From Xanthomonas sp. CFBP 8443 (GTDB lineage: Bacteria > Pseudomonadota > Gammaproteobacteria > Xanthomonadales > Xanthomonadaceae), in contig NZ_CP102592.1 of assembly GCF_025666195.1 (NCBI RefSeq), positions 2,294,001 through 2,358,000 on the forward strand: a stretch of DNA of 64,000 bases. The letters are read 5' to 3'. Numbering within the stretch: position 1 is the stretch's first letter; every line of letters begins with the position of its first letter. The notes under the pieces are model-generated. The model had not been told where the DNA came from. It did no database searches and saw only the letters and a program-made list of their open reading frames with translations. Made by a program: the position numbers and the translations under genes. Shown in pieces: positions 9,383-19,313 of the stretch.

Positions 9383-11263
9383 TCATGCGGCCTGCAGGCG
9401 CGCGCGTACGTCCGCCAAGGCCACATGGATCTTCTCCGCGAACACGCCTTCACCGTGGTGTAGCATCACCAGGCGCCCCAGTGCACGGGTCATCGCCACA
9501 TACAGCAGTTTCGCCTCCAGCAGCATCTGCTCTTCGTCGCCATGCTGGCGCTGGCCGATCTCGCAGATACCGGGAATGAAGACGGTGTCGAACTCCAGCC
9601 CCTTGCTGGAGTGCATCGTCATGACCTTCACCGACGGCGCGCCTTCGAACAAACTGCGCTTGGCGCTGTCTTCCGCGAGAACCACCGGAATACGTTCCTT
9701 AATTAGACGGTTGGCGATTAGCTTGGCCAGCTGGTTACTGCGGCAAAGCACGGCGAAATCGTTAGCGTTGGCGCCTTGGTCGATCGCCTCGGCGACCTGC
9801 AGGGCAATGCGTTCGGCCTCGTCCCAGATGTTCCTGCAACGCAGCAGTTCCGGGAGTGGCCCGCGGCGGCCGGCGCTTTCCGGGGCAATCACGGGGACGT
9901 GATCGTCGTCGGCGTCATGGCTTTCGAGCAGTTCACGGGCGAACGCTTTCGCCGTGGCCAGCACCTCTAGGGAGTTGCGATAGTTCATCCGCAAGATGGT
10001 GGTTCGCCCCTGCGCCTGGATGCCGACGCTGGCAAACGTGAACTTGCGTTTGCCGCCATTGTCGTAGAGCGCCTGCGCATCGTCGTAGAGAAGCAGGAGC
10101 GCATTGGTTTCCGGGTCGATCATCTGCACGACCAGTTGGAACCATTCCGGTTTGAAGTCGTGGCCTTCGTCGATCAACACTGCCGCGTACTGAGCGCGCG
10201 GAATCGCATTGGATGCGACACCGTCTATTACGCATCGCACCAACGCCTCGGCGTAGGCATGCCCATCGCTTTGCGCCGCCGGACTGCGGACATGGAAGGC
10301 CTCCAGTTGCTGCCGGCACCACCCATGGAAATGCGCGACCACGATCCGCTCGCTCATGTCCTTGGCGGAGATCAGTTGCTGCAGCCGTCCTGCCAATGTC
10401 TTGTTGTAGCACAAGACCAGGACCGGCTTCGCGTAGCGGCGCGCCAGCTCCAGGCAGCGGTAGCCGAGAATCATGGTCTTGCCGGAGCCGGCGACGCCGT
10501 GGATGACCCGATGGCCATCGCCCAGCGAGCGCGCCAACTGCTCCTGTTGCAGATCCATGATCTTGATCAGGTCGGGGATTCCGTCGAGCAGCGATTTCGG
10601 TTCCGCCGCGCCATCGAACATGTTGCCCTGCGTCGGGATGCGCAGTTCGGGGAACAGGTGCCAACGAAAGCGATCGATCTGAGGAAGCGACATCTGGCAA
10701 GCAAACGGCATCATGAACATGTCCCAGAGCCGTTTCTGAAAATCTTCGGGATCCGTGGCTTCGGTCATCTCGTCGCGGCATATCACCGAGGCGGAGGGGA
10801 TGAAGTGCTCGAGTTGCGCCTGTTCGAACTGATGGCGCGTGATGTTGGTCAGAACCACGCCCCAGCCCCAGGGCATCATCAGTTTGCCTGCGCGCTGGCT
10901 GCCGTCGGGATGGCGCAGCGCCGGGTCGCGTTGCAGGAGCTTGCATAGTTCGAGGGTGTATTCGCGAGACTGACGCACTGGATTGGCGGTGACGTCGCGC
11001 CCGCGTTCGGTATGCAGCACCACACTGTCGCGATTGATCTCCGCGATCGATTCAAGCTTCCAGTCCTTGGCTTCCAGGACCAGAAACCCCCGGCTGGGAT
11101 GCAGAACGACGAAGTCCGGATGCCGGTGCTTCGGACCCACCGGCACGTCGTACCAGCACAGATAGTCGTCTTCCAGCTTATCGATCAGACGCTGGGCGAA
11201 GCGGCGTTCGCCTGTTGTCATCCGTTGCGAGCATGACGCATAGCTGGGTATCAGCGCTGCCAT
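9383..11263 (-). CDS. NERD-domain UvrD/Rep-like superfamily 1 helicase
   Basis: A 626-residue protein. Residues 15-110 form a NERD (nuclease-related) domain with HPDFVVLHPSRGFLVLEAKDW, the D...ExK pattern of restriction-endonuclease-like folds. From about 230 onwards comes an SF1 helicase: Walker A HGVAGSGKTMI (256-263), Walker B VLIDEGHDF, MNYRNS, TMHSSKGLEFDTVFIPG and LLYVAMTRA. The start at 11263 is set by a strong AGGGGG ribosome binding site. Codon use is less GC-biased than its neighbours, and AT-richer patches such as TTAATTAG occur, which suggests later acquisition. NERD-helicases are sporadic in bacteria and often lie in variable regions; the role is not established. It may act in DNA repair or in defence against foreign DNA. 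Confidence 0.88.
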   Translation of the reverse strand: MAALIPSYASCSQRMTTGERRFAQRLIDKLEDDYLCWYDVPVGPKHRHPDFVVLHPSRGFLVLEAKDWKLESIAEINRDSVVLHTERGRDVTANPVRQSREYTLELCKLLQRDPALRHPDGSQRAGKLMMPWGWGVVLTNITRHQFEQAQLEHFIPSASVICRDEMTEATDPEDFQKRLWDMFMMPFACQMSLPQIDRFRWHLFPELRIPTQGNMFDGAAEPKSLLDGIPDLIKIMDLQQEQLARSLGDGHRVIHGVAGSGKTMILGYRCLELARRYAKPVLVLCYNKTLAGRLQQLISAKDMSERIVVAHFHGWCRQQLEAFHVRSPAAQSDGHAYAEALVRCVIDGVASNAIPRAQYAAVLIDEGHDFKPEWFQLVVQMIDPETNALLLLYDDAQALYDNGGKRKFTFASVGIQAQGRTTILRMNYRNSLEVLATAKAFARELLESHDADDDHVPVIAPESAGRRGPLPELLRCRNIWDEAERIALQVAEAIDQGANANDFAVLCRSNQLAKLIANRLIKERIPVVLAEDSAKRSLFEGAPSVKVMTMHSSKGLEFDTVFIPGICEIGQRQHGDEEQMLLEAKLLYVAMTRALGRLVMLHHGEGVFAEKIHVALADVRARLQAA

Positions 11264-11377
11264 GGTTTCCCCCTGAAACCGATGTCCTTGTCCGCCGAGC
11301 TTAGTGCAGTGTCGCTGCGGCCAGGTAAACAAATGCAGGACGCGGCTGTCCGCCAGCTTGAGACCGGATCTGCGGCG

Positions 11378-11555
11378 CTATACACACAGCTTGGCCGCTG
11401 CCGTGGGTGCAGCGTTGGCCGCGCGCGTTGCCAGCACCGCCTTGCGGTAGGTATTGGCGCCGAGAATGATCGGCGACCCGAGTACGTTCCAGCGGTCGGG
11501 GCTTCGTCGAACGCGAGCTGGGTGCCGGCGCTGAACGTCGCCGCGTGGGGCGCAC
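11378..11555 (-). pseudogene. Decayed remnant of an EamA/DMT permease gene
   Basis: On the minus strand two pieces resemble the EamA permease encoded 1.2 kb away (12755-13648). The piece HAATFSAGTQLAFDEAP recalls GAATFSTGTLVAL plus FGEAIAP of that protein. After a frame change, LGSPIILGANTYRKAVLATR recalls its C-terminal LGAAIIIAANVYIAHRES. The DNA also aligns: the stretch GGTGCCGGCGCTGAACGTCG at 11521-11540 differs from the live gene by few bases. About 300 bases between the two pieces are missing and the frame is broken. I read this as a deleted, degenerate duplicate. Confidence 0.6.
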
Positions 11556-11561
11556 GCAGCG

Positions 11562-12692
11562 CTACCAGCTCGAACTGGCGCCGCCGCCGCCGGAGCTGCC
11601 GCCGCCGGAGGAGCCGGAGGAGGACGAGCCGCTCGAACTGGACGACGAGGAAGACGACGAGGACGACGAGGACGAAGATGAGGACGAAGACGACTTGCGG
11701 CTGGCGTAGTACGCCGGGGTATAGGCGTAGCCGCCGGACGTGGTCGCGACCACGTGGCCCTTGCGCATCAGCGCCTGGCGCTCGCGCGCCTGCTCGCGCA
11801 GGAAATCGCGGAAATACTCGGGCGAGGAATAGCGGCGGCCGGCCAGCGCCAGCGCCAGTCCCAGCACCAGTAGCTCGATGGCCAGCGAGAGCACGAACGC
11901 CACTGGGAACAGCGCCGACAGCACCAGCACGAACACGCCGGGGTTGACGGTCAGGAACAGCCTGATGAACGCCGCGAGGAACCACGAGCGGCGGGTCGAT
12001 TCGGCGATGTCTTCGGCCTGGCCGGCCAGTTGCGGGTGCTCGCGCAGCAACCGCGCGCGCAGGTGCCGCATCCACAGCCGGCGCAGCAGCGGCAGTAGCC
12101 AGATCAATGCCACCAGCCCGGCCCACGCGATCATGCCGCGTTCCCAGTGGCGCGGTTCGGCGGCGGGCGCGGCCGACGGCCGCGACAGTTCTTCGAGGCT
12201 GGTCGGGTCCTGCGCAACGACACGCGCCATGAAGCCGAAGGCGTCGATGATGGCGCCGGCGGTATCGCCCTGGCGCATCCTGGGCGTCAGGTAGTCGTCC
12301 AGCGCGTGCTTGCTGACCACGTCCGGCAGGCGGCCTTCCAGCCCGTAGCCGACCTCGAAGCGCGAGCGGCGGTCCTGGATCGACAGGACCAGCAGCAGGC
12401 CGTTGTCGACGTCCTTCTGGCCCAGTTGCCAGGTCTTGAACGCGCGCTCGGACAGGCTCTCGAGGTTGTCGCCGTCGAGCGCGGGCACGATGTAGACCGC
12501 GCCCCAGATCCCCTGGTCGGTGCGGAGCCGCTGCAGGGACGCGTTCACCCGCTGCCGGTCCGACGCGCTCAACTGGCCGCTGGGATCGACCACGTCCGGC
12601 GTATACGCGGGAATCTCGATGGCGAGCGCGGCGAGCGCCGGCCACAGCAGCAGGGCGAGCGTGGCGATGGCAAGCAGGCGGAAGGCGCGCAT
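11562..12692 (-). CDS. TPM-domain (YgcG-type) membrane protein with serine-rich tail
   Basis: A 376-residue protein with a signal peptide (MRAFRLLAIATLALLLWPAL) followed by a TPM domain at about residues 25-165 (DVVDPSGQLSASDRQRV, NGLLLVLSIQDRRSRFEVGYGLEG). Two hydrophobic segments follow. The C-terminus is a tract of about 20 consecutive serines, then Ser/Gly repeats ending in GASSSW. TPM (DUF477) domains face the periplasm; some have acid phosphatase activity in plants and a chaperone-like role in photosystem repair, but bacterial function is unclear. The serine tract uses TCG, TCT, TCC, TCA and AGT codons mixed together, so it is kept as protein sequence rather than by slippage of one repeat. 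The ATG at 12692 gives the cleanest signal peptide. Confidence 0.85.
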   Translation of the reverse strand: MRAFRLLAIATLALLLWPALAALAIEIPAYTPDVVDPSGQLSASDRQRVNASLQRLRTDQGIWGAVYIVPALDGDNLESLSERAFKTWQLGQKDVDNGLLLVLSIQDRRSRFEVGYGLEGRLPDVVSKHALDDYLTPRMRQGDTAGAIIDAFGFMARVVAQDPTSLEELSRPSAAPAAEPRHWERGMIAWAGLVALIWLLPLLRRLWMRHLRARLLREHPQLAGQAEDIAESTRRSWFLAAFIRLFLTVNPGVFVLVLSALFPVAFVLSLAIELLVLGLALALAGRRYSSPEYFRDFLREQARERQALMRKGHVVATTSGGYAYTPAYYASRKSSSSSSSSSSSSSSSSSSSSSGSSSSGSSGGGSSGGGGASSSW

Positions 12693-12754
12693 GGCGTGGG
12701 CCGAGGTGGATCGTGCGGCCATTATGGCGGCCGCCAGGCGCGGTGCGGCTGCGC

Positions 12755-13648
12755 TCATTCCCCGGGCTTGGCGCCTTCCATCGGCGCGTGCGTGGCGGCG
12801 CGCTTGGCCAGCACCGATTCGCGATGCGCGATGTAGACGTTGGCGGCGATGATGATGGCCGCGCCGAGCAGGGTGTGCGGCGCGATCGCCTCGCCGAACA
12901 GCCACCAGCCCAGCAGCGCCACGAACGGCAGCTGGATGAAGCTGATCGGGGTCAGCGCCGAGACCTCGCCGATGCGCAGCGCGCGCGTCCACAGCAGTTG
13001 CCCCAGCGTGCCGAACAGGCCGGTGGCGAGCAGCCACAGCCAGTCGATGCCGTGCGGCCAGGTCCAGGCGAACAGCGCCGGCAGCAACGACATCGGCACC
13101 CAGAACACGTAGGTGTAGAACACCACCGTGTTGGCCGAGTCCGCCCGTGCCAGCTGCTTGATCTGGATCGCCACCAGCGCGCTCATCACCGCCGCCAGCA
13201 GCGCGACCAGGGTGCCGGTGCTGAACGTGGCCGCGCCGGGGCGCACGATGATCAGCACGCCGGCGAAGCCGCACAGCACCGCCATCCAGCGCCGCAGGCG
13301 CACGTTCTCGCCCAGCCAGAACGCCGCGGCCAGGGTCACGAACAGCGGCGTGGAGTAGGACAGCGCGATCGCCTGCGACAGCGGCAGGTGGCCGATCGCC
13401 CAGAACCCGGCCAGCATCGACACCAGGCCGACCGCGGTGCGCAGCAGGTAGCGCGGCAGCTGCGCGGTGCGCGGCAGCGGCTGGCCCGGACGCAGCAGCA
13501 TCGGCAGCAGGAACAGCAGGCCGAACAGGTTGCGGAAGAAGGCGATCTCCACCGTGGACAGGTGCGCGGATGCCAGCCGGATCGCCACCACCATCAGCCC
13601 GAACGCCAGCGTGCTGGCCAGCATCAGCATGGCCGCGCGCAGCGACAT
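12755..13648 (-). CDS. EamA/DMT-family permease
   Basis: A 297-residue transporter with ten hydrophobic segments in two EamA repeats (first ending near AGVLIIVRPG, second with LFGTLGQLLWTRALRIGEVS and ending GAAIIIAANVYIAHRES). The family exports metabolites or amino acids across the inner membrane; the substrate is unknown. The ATG at 13648 is used, nine bases past the murB stop; a GTG at 13660 overlapping that stop is an alternative. Position directly after pyrD and murB suggests co-transcription. A degraded relative lies downstream at 11378-11555. Confidence 0.85.
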   Translation of the reverse strand: MSLRAAMLMLASTLAFGLMVVAIRLASAHLSTVEIAFFRNLFGLLFLLPMLLRPGQPLPRTAQLPRYLLRTAVGLVSMLAGFWAIGHLPLSQAIALSYSTPLFVTLAAAFWLGENVRLRRWMAVLCGFAGVLIIVRPGAATFSTGTLVALLAAVMSALVAIQIKQLARADSANTVVFYTYVFWVPMSLLPALFAWTWPHGIDWLWLLATGLFGTLGQLLWTRALRIGEVSALTPISFIQLPFVALLGWWLFGEAIAPHTLLGAAIIIAANVYIAHRESVLAKRAATHAPMEGAKPGE

Positions 13649-13656
13649 CGCCTCGT

Positions 13657-14697
13657 TCACCACTGCGCGCCGACGATGCGCGGCTCCGGTTCGAGGATCA
13701 CGCCGAAACGTTCCAGCACCGACGCGGAAATGCGCCGCGCCAATGCCAGCAGCTCGGCGCCGCTGGCCTGGCCGTGGTTGACCAGCACCAGCGCGTGCGC
13801 GGCGGACACGCCGGCGTCGCCGTCGCGATGGCCCTTCCAGCCGCAGGCCTCGATCAGCCACGCCGCCGACAGCTTGCGCTGGTCCTCGGCGTCGCCGGGA
13901 AACACTGGCAGCGCCGGGTAGGCGTGCTGCAGCGCCTGCGCCTGTTCGGCCGGCAGCAGCGGGTTCTTGAAGAAGCTGCCGGCGTTGCCGAGCACGTCCG
14001 GGTCCGGCAGCTTGCGGCGGCGGATGTTGATCACCGCCTGCGCCACGTCGGGCGCGCCGGGCATGGCGATGCCGAGCGCCTCCAGTTCCTCGCCGATGCC
14101 GGCGTAGTCCAGGCGCAGCGCATGCAGCCGCGGCAGGTTGAATTCGACCGCGGCGATCAGATAGCGGTCGGGCTGGCGCTTGAACAGGCTGTCGCGGTAG
14201 CCGAATTCGCAGGCCGCCGCGTCCAGCCGCACGAAGCGCGCGTCGGCGCGGTCGTAGGCCTCGACCACGTGCACGAACTCGCCGACCTGCGCGCCATAGG
14301 CGCCGATGTTCTGGATCGGCGCGGCGCCGACCGTGCCCGGGATCAGCGCCAGGTTCTCCAGGCCGGACAGGCCCTGCGCCAGCGACCACATCACCAGTTC
14401 GTGCCAGCCCACGCCGGCGCCGGCGCGGACGATGGCGTAGTCGGCGCGATGCTCCAGCGTGTCGATGCTGCGGTTGGCGAAGGCCAGCACCACGCCGGGC
14501 GCATCGCCGGCGAACAGCATGTTGCTGCCGCTGCCCAGCGGCAGCAGCGCGGCGCCGGCCAGTTCCGGCGCCAGCAGCGCCTCGGGCAGCGCCTCGGGCG
14601 CGAAGATCTGCAGCAGCCACGGCGCCTGCGCGGCGACATGGAAGGTGTTCAGCGCCTGCAGCGGCGCGTTGGCGGTCAGCGACCAGGCATTGCTCAT
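13657..14697 (-). CDS. murB: UDP-N-acetylmuramate dehydrogenase
   Basis: MurB reduces UDP-GlcNAc-enolpyruvate to UDP-MurNAc in peptidoglycan synthesis, with FAD and NADPH. The 346-residue length and order match the type I (E. coli-like) enzyme. Visible motifs are NTFHV at the start, [12 protein letters not shown] (FAD pyrophosphate loop), [26 protein letters not shown] (split here by the reader as [15 protein letters not shown] and IQNIGAYG), FGYRDSLFK, and GSFFKNP, where the serine is the proton donor. [12 protein letters not shown] and VLVNHG follow. The start ATG overlaps the pyrD stop (ATGA), giving coupled translation in a pyrD-murB-permease operon. Confidence 0.96.
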   Translation of the reverse strand: MSNAWSLTANAPLQALNTFHVAAQAPWLLQIFAPEALPEALLAPELAGAALLPLGSGSNMLFAGDAPGVVLAFANRSIDTLEHRADYAIVRAGAGVGWHELVMWSLAQGLSGLENLALIPGTVGAAPIQNIGAYGAQVGEFVHVVEAYDRADARFVRLDAAACEFGYRDSLFKRQPDRYLIAAVEFNLPRLHALRLDYAGIGEELEALGIAMPGAPDVAQAVINIRRRKLPDPDVLGNAGSFFKNPLLPAEQAQALQHAYPALPVFPGDAEDQRKLSAAWLIEACGWKGHRDGDAGVSAAHALVLVNHGQASGAELLALARRISASVLERFGVILEPEPRIVGAQW

Positions 14698-15749
14698 AGC
14701 GCGGCGACCGCGCCGCGGCTGGGCGCCTCGCGGCGCCGGCGCATCGCCTCGACGCATTCGCCGATCAGTTCCGGCCCGCGGAACACCAGCCCGCTGTAGC
14801 ACTGCACCAGGGCCGCGCCGGCGGCCATCTTCGCCACCGCGTCGGCGCCGGAGAGGATGCCGCCGACCCCGATCAGCGGGATCGCCTCGGGCAGGCGCGC
14901 GCGCAGCCGGCGCAGCACCAGCGTGGACTGGCCCAGCAGCGGCGCGCCGGACAGGCCGCCGGCTTCGGCGCCCAGTGGGTTGCGCTCCAGGCCGGGGCGG
15001 GTGATGGTGGTGTTGGTGGCGATGACCCCGTCCACCTGCAGGTCCGACAGCACCCGCGCCGCCGCGTCGATGTCGCTGTCGCTCAGGTCCGGCGCGACCT
15101 TGACCAGCATCGGCACGCGCTTGCCGTGGCGCGCGGCCAGCGCTTCCTGCGCCTCGCGCAATTGCGACACCAGCTGCCGCAGCGCCTGTTCCTCCTGCAG
15201 CTCGCGCAGGCCGGCGGTGTTGGGCGAGGAGATGTTGACGGTGACGTAGTCGGCCAGCGCGTAGACCTTTTCCAGGCAATGCAGATAGTCCGACGCGGCG
15301 TCCTCGTTCGGCGTGTCCTTGTTCTTGCCGATGTTGATGCCGAGCAGGCCGTGGCGGCGGCGCGCGCGCTCGACGTTGCGCACCAGCGCATCCACGCCGA
15401 GGTTGTTGAAGCCCATGCGGTTGATCACCGCCTGCTCGCGCGGCAGCCGGAACATGCGCGGCTTCGGATTGCCCTGCTGCGGCCGCGGGGTGATGGTGCC
15501 GATCTCGACGAAGCCGAAGCCCAGCGCCAGCAGCGCGTCGATGTGCTCGCCGTTCTTGTCCAGGCCGGCGCCCAGCCCGACCGGGTTGGGGAACTCCAGG
15601 CCGAAGGCGCGCGTGGGCATCGGCGCGATGGCCTTGGCCAGCAGCGGGTTGGTGCCGGTGCGGTAGGCCATCTCGATCGCGCGCAGGCCCAATGCGTGGG
15701 CGCGCTCGGCGTCGAAGGCGAACAGGAACGGGCGGGCGAGGGAATACAT
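14694..15749 (-). CDS. pyrD: Dihydroorotate dehydrogenase (quinone), class 2
   Basis: PyrD oxidises dihydroorotate to orotate in pyrimidine synthesis and passes electrons to ubiquinone at the inner membrane. The 351 residues start with the short amphipathic [20 protein letters not shown] segment that docks class 2 enzymes on the membrane. Then come [36 protein letters not shown] (family signature, FMN site), and the catalytic serine in [12 protein letters not shown], and [11 protein letters not shown] near the end. It is followed by murB with a four-base overlap; the methyltransferase gene ends ten bases upstream, so all may be one transcript. Confidence 0.97.
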   Translation of the reverse strand: MYSLARPFLFAFDAERAHALGLRAIEMAYRTGTNPLLAKAIAPMPTRAFGLEFPNPVGLGAGLDKNGEHIDALLALGFGFVEIGTITPRPQQGNPKPRMFRLPREQAVINRMGFNNLGVDALVRNVERARRRHGLLGINIGKNKDTPNEDAASDYLHCLEKVYALADYVTVNISSPNTAGLRELQEEQALRQLVSQLREAQEALAARHGKRVPMLVKVAPDLSDSDIDAAARVLSDLQVDGVIATNTTITRPGLERNPLGAEAGGLSGAPLLGQSTLVLRRLRARLPEAIPLIGVGGILSGADAVAKMAAGAALVQCYSGLVFRGPELIGECVEAMRRRREAPSRGAVAAL

Positions 15750-15759
15750 GCGGCGCAGC

Positions 15760-16527
15760 TCAGTTCAACGTGCCGGCGAAGGCACGGGTACGGTAGTGGA
15801 CATCGACCAGGCCATCGACCTGGTGGCGATCGAACAGCGCGCGCAGCGCGGCCAGCATCGGCGCGTGGCGCGGATGCCCGGCCAGCGGCGCGTAGGAGGA
15901 CGACAGCAGGCGCCCGCGCAGGCCGTCGTAGTCCAGCTGCTGCACGTTCGGGAACTGGGCCGTGCCGCGCAGGCCGGCGCCGAACCAGCGCTGCATCGTC
16001 GCATCGTCGTGGTAGCGCTCGGCCACCGCGCTGTAGTCGGTGCCGTAGTCGAGCAGCAAGCGCTCGTAGTCGTGCAGGAACGGCGTGCCGTCGAGCAGCC
16101 GCGAGTTCCAGTACACCAGCGCCAGCCCGCCGGGGCGCAGCACCCGCGCCCATTCGCGGCGCACCGCCTCCAGGTCGAACCAATGGAAGGCTTGCGCGGC
16201 GCTGATCAGGTCGACGCTGGCGGCGGGCAGGGTGGTGGCCTCGGCGCTGCCGTCGACCGCGGCGAAGCCGGGGAGGTCGCGCAGCAGCGTCTCGGCGGCC
16301 GCGCGCATCGCCGCGTTCGGCTCCACCGCCAGCACCGGGTGCCCGGCCTGCAGCAACATGCGGGTGGAGATGCCGGTGCCGGCGCCGATGTCGGCGACCT
16401 GCGCGTCGCGCGCCACGCCGAGTTCCCCGTGCACCCAGTCCAGCAGTGCCGGCGGATAGTCGGGGCGGTAGCGGACGTAGTCGGCGACGCGGTCGCTGAA
16501 GCGTTCGCGCGGAGCGGAGGCGTCCAT
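15760..16527 (-). CDS. Class I SAM-dependent methyltransferase
   Basis: A 255-residue methyltransferase of the UbiE/BioC-like superfamily. The SAM-binding motif I is [15 protein letters not shown], followed by [14 protein letters not shown] (acidic residue binding the ribose), then [13 protein letters not shown] and [12 protein letters not shown]. The AQAFHWFD motif is common in uncharacterised methyltransferases of the Methyltransf_11 group. The substrate is unknown. The gene ends ten bases before pyrD and starts a few bases after the small membrane protein gene, so it is likely in the same operon. Confidence 0.85.
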   Translation of the reverse strand: MDASAPRERFSDRVADYVRYRPDYPPALLDWVHGELGVARDAQVADIGAGTGISTRMLLQAGHPVLAVEPNAAMRAAAETLLRDLPGFAAVDGSAEATTLPAASVDLISAAQAFHWFDLEAVRREWARVLRPGGLALVYWNSRLLDGTPFLHDYERLLLDYGTDYSAVAERYHDDATMQRWFGAGLRGTAQFPNVQQLDYDGLRGRLLSSSYAPLAGHPRHAPMLAALRALFDRHQVDGLVDVHYRTRAFAGTLN

Positions 16528-16531
16528 CGGC

Positions 16532-16813
16532 TCAGCCCTGGATGCTGGCGAGCCACGCCAGCCCGCCGAAGAACGCCACGAACGCCAGCACCACCACGAC
16601 GGCGACGATCACCGCGAGCCAGCCGAGGAGCAGCCCGCCGACCGCCAGCCCGTCGCCCTGGAAGCGCTGTGGCTGGCGCCGGATCTCGGCGCGCGCCAGG
16701 TGCCCGGCGATGATCGCGCCGAGGCTGCCGAGCACCGGCATCAGGGTCCAGCCGAGGATGCCGGCGATCAGGCTGACCACGGCGAGCGAATTGGTTTCAC
16801 GGACGGCGTTCAT
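16532..16813 (-). CDS. DUF4190-type small membrane protein
   Basis: A 93-residue protein with two hydrophobic segments, SLAVVSLIAGILGWTLMPVL and about residues 55-85, joined by a basic loop (AEIRRQPQRFQGDGLAVGG). The pattern of NSLAVVSLI...GHLARAEIRR...GDGLAVGGLLLG is that of DUF4190 proteins, small membrane proteins of unknown role that often carry a cytoplasmic N-terminus. It overlaps nothing but lies four bases before the methyltransferase gene. Confidence 0.75.
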   Translation of the reverse strand: MNAVRETNSLAVVSLIAGILGWTLMPVLGSLGAIIAGHLARAEIRRQPQRFQGDGLAVGGLLLGWLAVIVAVVVVLAFVAFFGGLAWLASIQG

Positions 16814-16912
16814 CTGCGGATCCTCGTGAGGTGGAGGGCGGCATTCGCCTGGCGGGCATCGCGGCGTGCGCGATGCGCGAATTATCCCAGAAGCGTGCGC
16901 GCCGTGCGTCGC

Positions 16913-17653
16913 TCATCCGGGCATGCGTCCGTGGCGCAGCGCGTGCGCCCACAGCGGTTGGCCGTTGCGTTCGGCCTGCGCCGCGGCGCTGGCATGGTCG
17001 TAGTCGACCGCCAGCAGCTGCGCCTGCCAATGGCCGTCGCGGTGTTCCAGGATCGCGTAGCGCGCCTGCGGCGTGCCGGTCTCGACCCGGTACGGCCGCG
17101 GATGCGTCTCGGCGTAGGCGGGCAGGCCGACGCTGCCCGGATTGCACAGCAGCCGCCCGTCGTCCAGGCGCAGCGTGCGCGGCACGTGGCTGTGTCCGCA
17201 CAGCACCAGCGTCGCCTGCGGCGTTGCGCCGAGTCGTTCGCTTACGCGGCGTGCGTCGGCGGCCAGCAAGCGGGGCGGGTCCAGTTCGTCGAGCAGCCAG
17301 CACAGATCGTCGTGCGGCGTGCCGTGGCACAGCAGGGCCTGGTCCAGCGCGAGGGTCGGCGGCAGCCCGGCCAGCCAGCGCAGCTGCGCCGGCGTCAGCT
17401 GCGCGTGGGCGTAGGCATCGCTGGCGCCCATCGCCGCGGGCGCCAGTTCGCCGAGCTGGCGTTCGTGGTTGCCGCGCACCGTGGGCAGGGCCAGCGGCAG
17501 CAGCCGCGAGGCGGTCTCGCGCGGCCACAGCGGACCGGACACGATGTCGCCGAGGTTGACGATCCGCTCCACGCCGCGCCGCCCGATGTCCGCAAGCACC
17601 GCGTCCAGCGCGGGCAGGTTGCCGTGGATATCGGACAGGGCGGCGATGCGCAT
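16913..17653 (-). CDS. Metallophosphoesterase (calcineurin-like, YfcE/serine-threonine phosphatase type)
   Basis: A 246-residue cytoplasmic phosphoesterase with the full metal-binding set: SDIHGNLPAL (D-x-H), VNLGDIVSGP (GD), VRGNHERQL (GNHE), CHGTPHD and LCGHSHVPR (GHxH), then NPGSVGLP. These coordinate two divalent metals. Related proteins are phosphodiesterases or protein phosphatases with no settled substrate. It starts four bases before the ALDH7 gene ends upstream on the same strand (three bases between), so it is probably translated from the same message. Confidence 0.87.
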   Translation of the reverse strand: MRIAALSDIHGNLPALDAVLADIGRRGVERIVNLGDIVSGPLWPRETASRLLPLALPTVRGNHERQLGELAPAAMGASDAYAHAQLTPAQLRWLAGLPPTLALDQALLCHGTPHDDLCWLLDELDPPRLLAADARRVSERLGATPQATLVLCGHSHVPRTLRLDDGRLLCNPGSVGLPAYAETHPRPYRVETGTPQARYAILEHRDGHWQAQLLAVDYDHASAAAQAERNGQPLWAHALRHGRMPG

Positions 17654-17656
17654 CGC

Positions 17657-19189
17657 TTACAGGTCGAACTTGATGCCCTGCGCCAGCGGCAGCGAGTCGG
17701 AGTAGTTGATCGTATTGGTCTGCCGGCGCATGTACACCTTCCACGCGTCCGAGCCGGATTCGCGGCCGCCGCCGGTGTCCTTCTCGCCGCCGAACGCGCC
17801 GCCGATCTCGGCGCCGGAAGTGCCGATGTTGACGTTGGCGATGCCGCAGTCGCTGCCGGCCGCCGACAGGAACTTCTCAGCGGCCTTCAGGTTCTGGGTG
17901 AAGATCGAGGAGGACAGGCCCTGCGGCACGCCGTTCTGCAGGTCGATGGCCTCGTCCAGGGTGCTGTACTTCATCACGTACAGGATCGGCGCGAAGGTCT
18001 CGTGCTGCACCACGTCGTCGCCGTTGTGCAGGCCGGTGACGATCGCCGGCAGCACGAAGTTGCCGGGCCGGTCCAGCGCGGTGCCGCCGGTCTCGACGGT
18101 GCCGCCGGCGGCCTTGGCCTTTTCGATCGAGGCCAGGAACTGCTCGACCGCGCCGCGGCTGTTCAGCGGCCCCATCAGGTTGGCCGGATCGGTGGGATCG
18201 CCGATCTTGCCTTCGACCTGCTTGTAGGCCTTGAGCAGGGTCGCCAGCACGGTGTCGTAGATCGATTCGTGCACGATCAGCCGGCGCGTGGTGGTGCAGC
18301 GCTGGCCGGCGGTGCCGACCGCGCCGAACACGATGCCCGGGATCGCCAGCTTCAGGTCGGCGCTCTCGTCGAGGATGATCGCGTTGTTGCCGCCCAGCTC
18401 CAGCAGGCAGCGGCCCAGGCGCCGCGCGCACTTCTCGGCGACGTTGCGCCCGACCTGGGTCGAACCGGTGAAGCTGATCAGGGCGATGCGCTTGTCCTCG
18501 ACCAGGGTTTCGGCCAGTTCGGTACCGGCGTCGTTGATCAGGAAGAAGATGTCCGGGAAGCCGGCGTCGCGCAGCGCGTCGTTGCAGATCTTCATCGACG
18601 CGATCGCGGTCAGCGGGGTCTTGTTGGACGGCTTCCACAGGCAGATGTCGCCGCAGATCGCCGCCAGGAACGCGTTCCACGCCCACACCGCGACCGGGAA
18701 GTTGAACGCGCTGATAATGCCGACCAGGCCCAGCGGCTGGTACTGCTCGTACATGCGGTGGCCGGGACGCTCGGAGTGCAGCGTGTAGCCGTACAGCATG
18801 CGGCTCTGGCCGACCGCGAAATCGGCGATGTCGATCATCTCCTGCACCTCGCCGTCGCCTTCGGGCTTGCTCTTGCCCATTTCCAGCGCGACCAGCGAAC
18901 CCAGCGCGTCCTTGTTCCGGCGCAGCGCTTCACCGCACAGCCGCACCGCCTCGCCGCGGCGCGGCGCCGGGGTCGTGCGCCACACCTTGAACGCGGCCTG
19001 GGCACGGGCGACGACGGTTTCGTAATCGTCCTTGGTGGTCGCCTGCACCTCGGCGATCACCGCGTTGTTGGACGGGTTCAACGGCTGCAGCACGCCGGCG
19101 CCGGTGGCCGTGGACCACTCGCCGTTGCCGAGGTAGGTGCCGGAATTGGACGCGGTCAGGCCGAGCGCCTTGAGCAGATCAGCGGACAT
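17657..19189 (-). CDS. ALDH7-family aldehyde dehydrogenase (probable L-piperidine-6-carboxylate / aminoadipate semialdehyde dehydrogenase)
   Basis: A 510-residue NAD-dependent aldehyde dehydrogenase. The catalytic nucleophile is in [10 protein letters not shown] and the general base in [25 protein letters not shown] and [11 protein letters not shown] form the nucleotide and oxyanion region. The C-terminus [17 protein letters not shown] is the hallmark of the ALDH7 (antiquitin) branch. Bacterial relatives (AmaB) oxidise aminoadipate semialdehyde in lysine catabolism, and this is the best guess. Minus-strand TAAAAT at about 19261-19268 may be its -10 box. A ribosome binding site AGGAGATTCC precedes the ATG at 19189. 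Confidence 0.9.
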   Translation of the reverse strand: MSADLLKALGLTASNSGTYLGNGEWSTATGAGVLQPLNPSNNAVIAEVQATTKDDYETVVARAQAAFKVWRTTPAPRRGEAVRLCGEALRRNKDALGSLVALEMGKSKPEGDGEVQEMIDIADFAVGQSRMLYGYTLHSERPGHRMYEQYQPLGLVGIISAFNFPVAVWAWNAFLAAICGDICLWKPSNKTPLTAIASMKICNDALRDAGFPDIFFLINDAGTELAETLVEDKRIALISFTGSTQVGRNVAEKCARRLGRCLLELGGNNAIILDESADLKLAIPGIVFGAVGTAGQRCTTTRRLIVHESIYDTVLATLLKAYKQVEGKIGDPTDPANLMGPLNSRGAVEQFLASIEKAKAAGGTVETGGTALDRPGNFVLPAIVTGLHNGDDVVQHETFAPILYVMKYSTLDEAIDLQNGVPQGLSSSIFTQNLKAAEKFLSAAGSDCGIANVNIGTSGAEIGGAFGGEKDTGGGRESGSDAWKVYMRRQTNTINYSDSLPLAQGIKFDL

Positions 19190-19313
19190 GGAATCTCCTG
19201 GGAATCGTTGCGACAGGGAAGGCGACCGCAGGCGGGGGACGCGGGGCGCGATTAGCCGCGCATTTTAGCAGACCGGGCGGGCCAGGCCGCAGCGGCAGCG
19301 CGCTGGCGCGGGC

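Noticed and set aside
16913..19189. Metallophosphoesterase and ALDH7 as one pathway
   Set aside because: They are adjacent and probably co-transcribed, but no shared substrate is evident.
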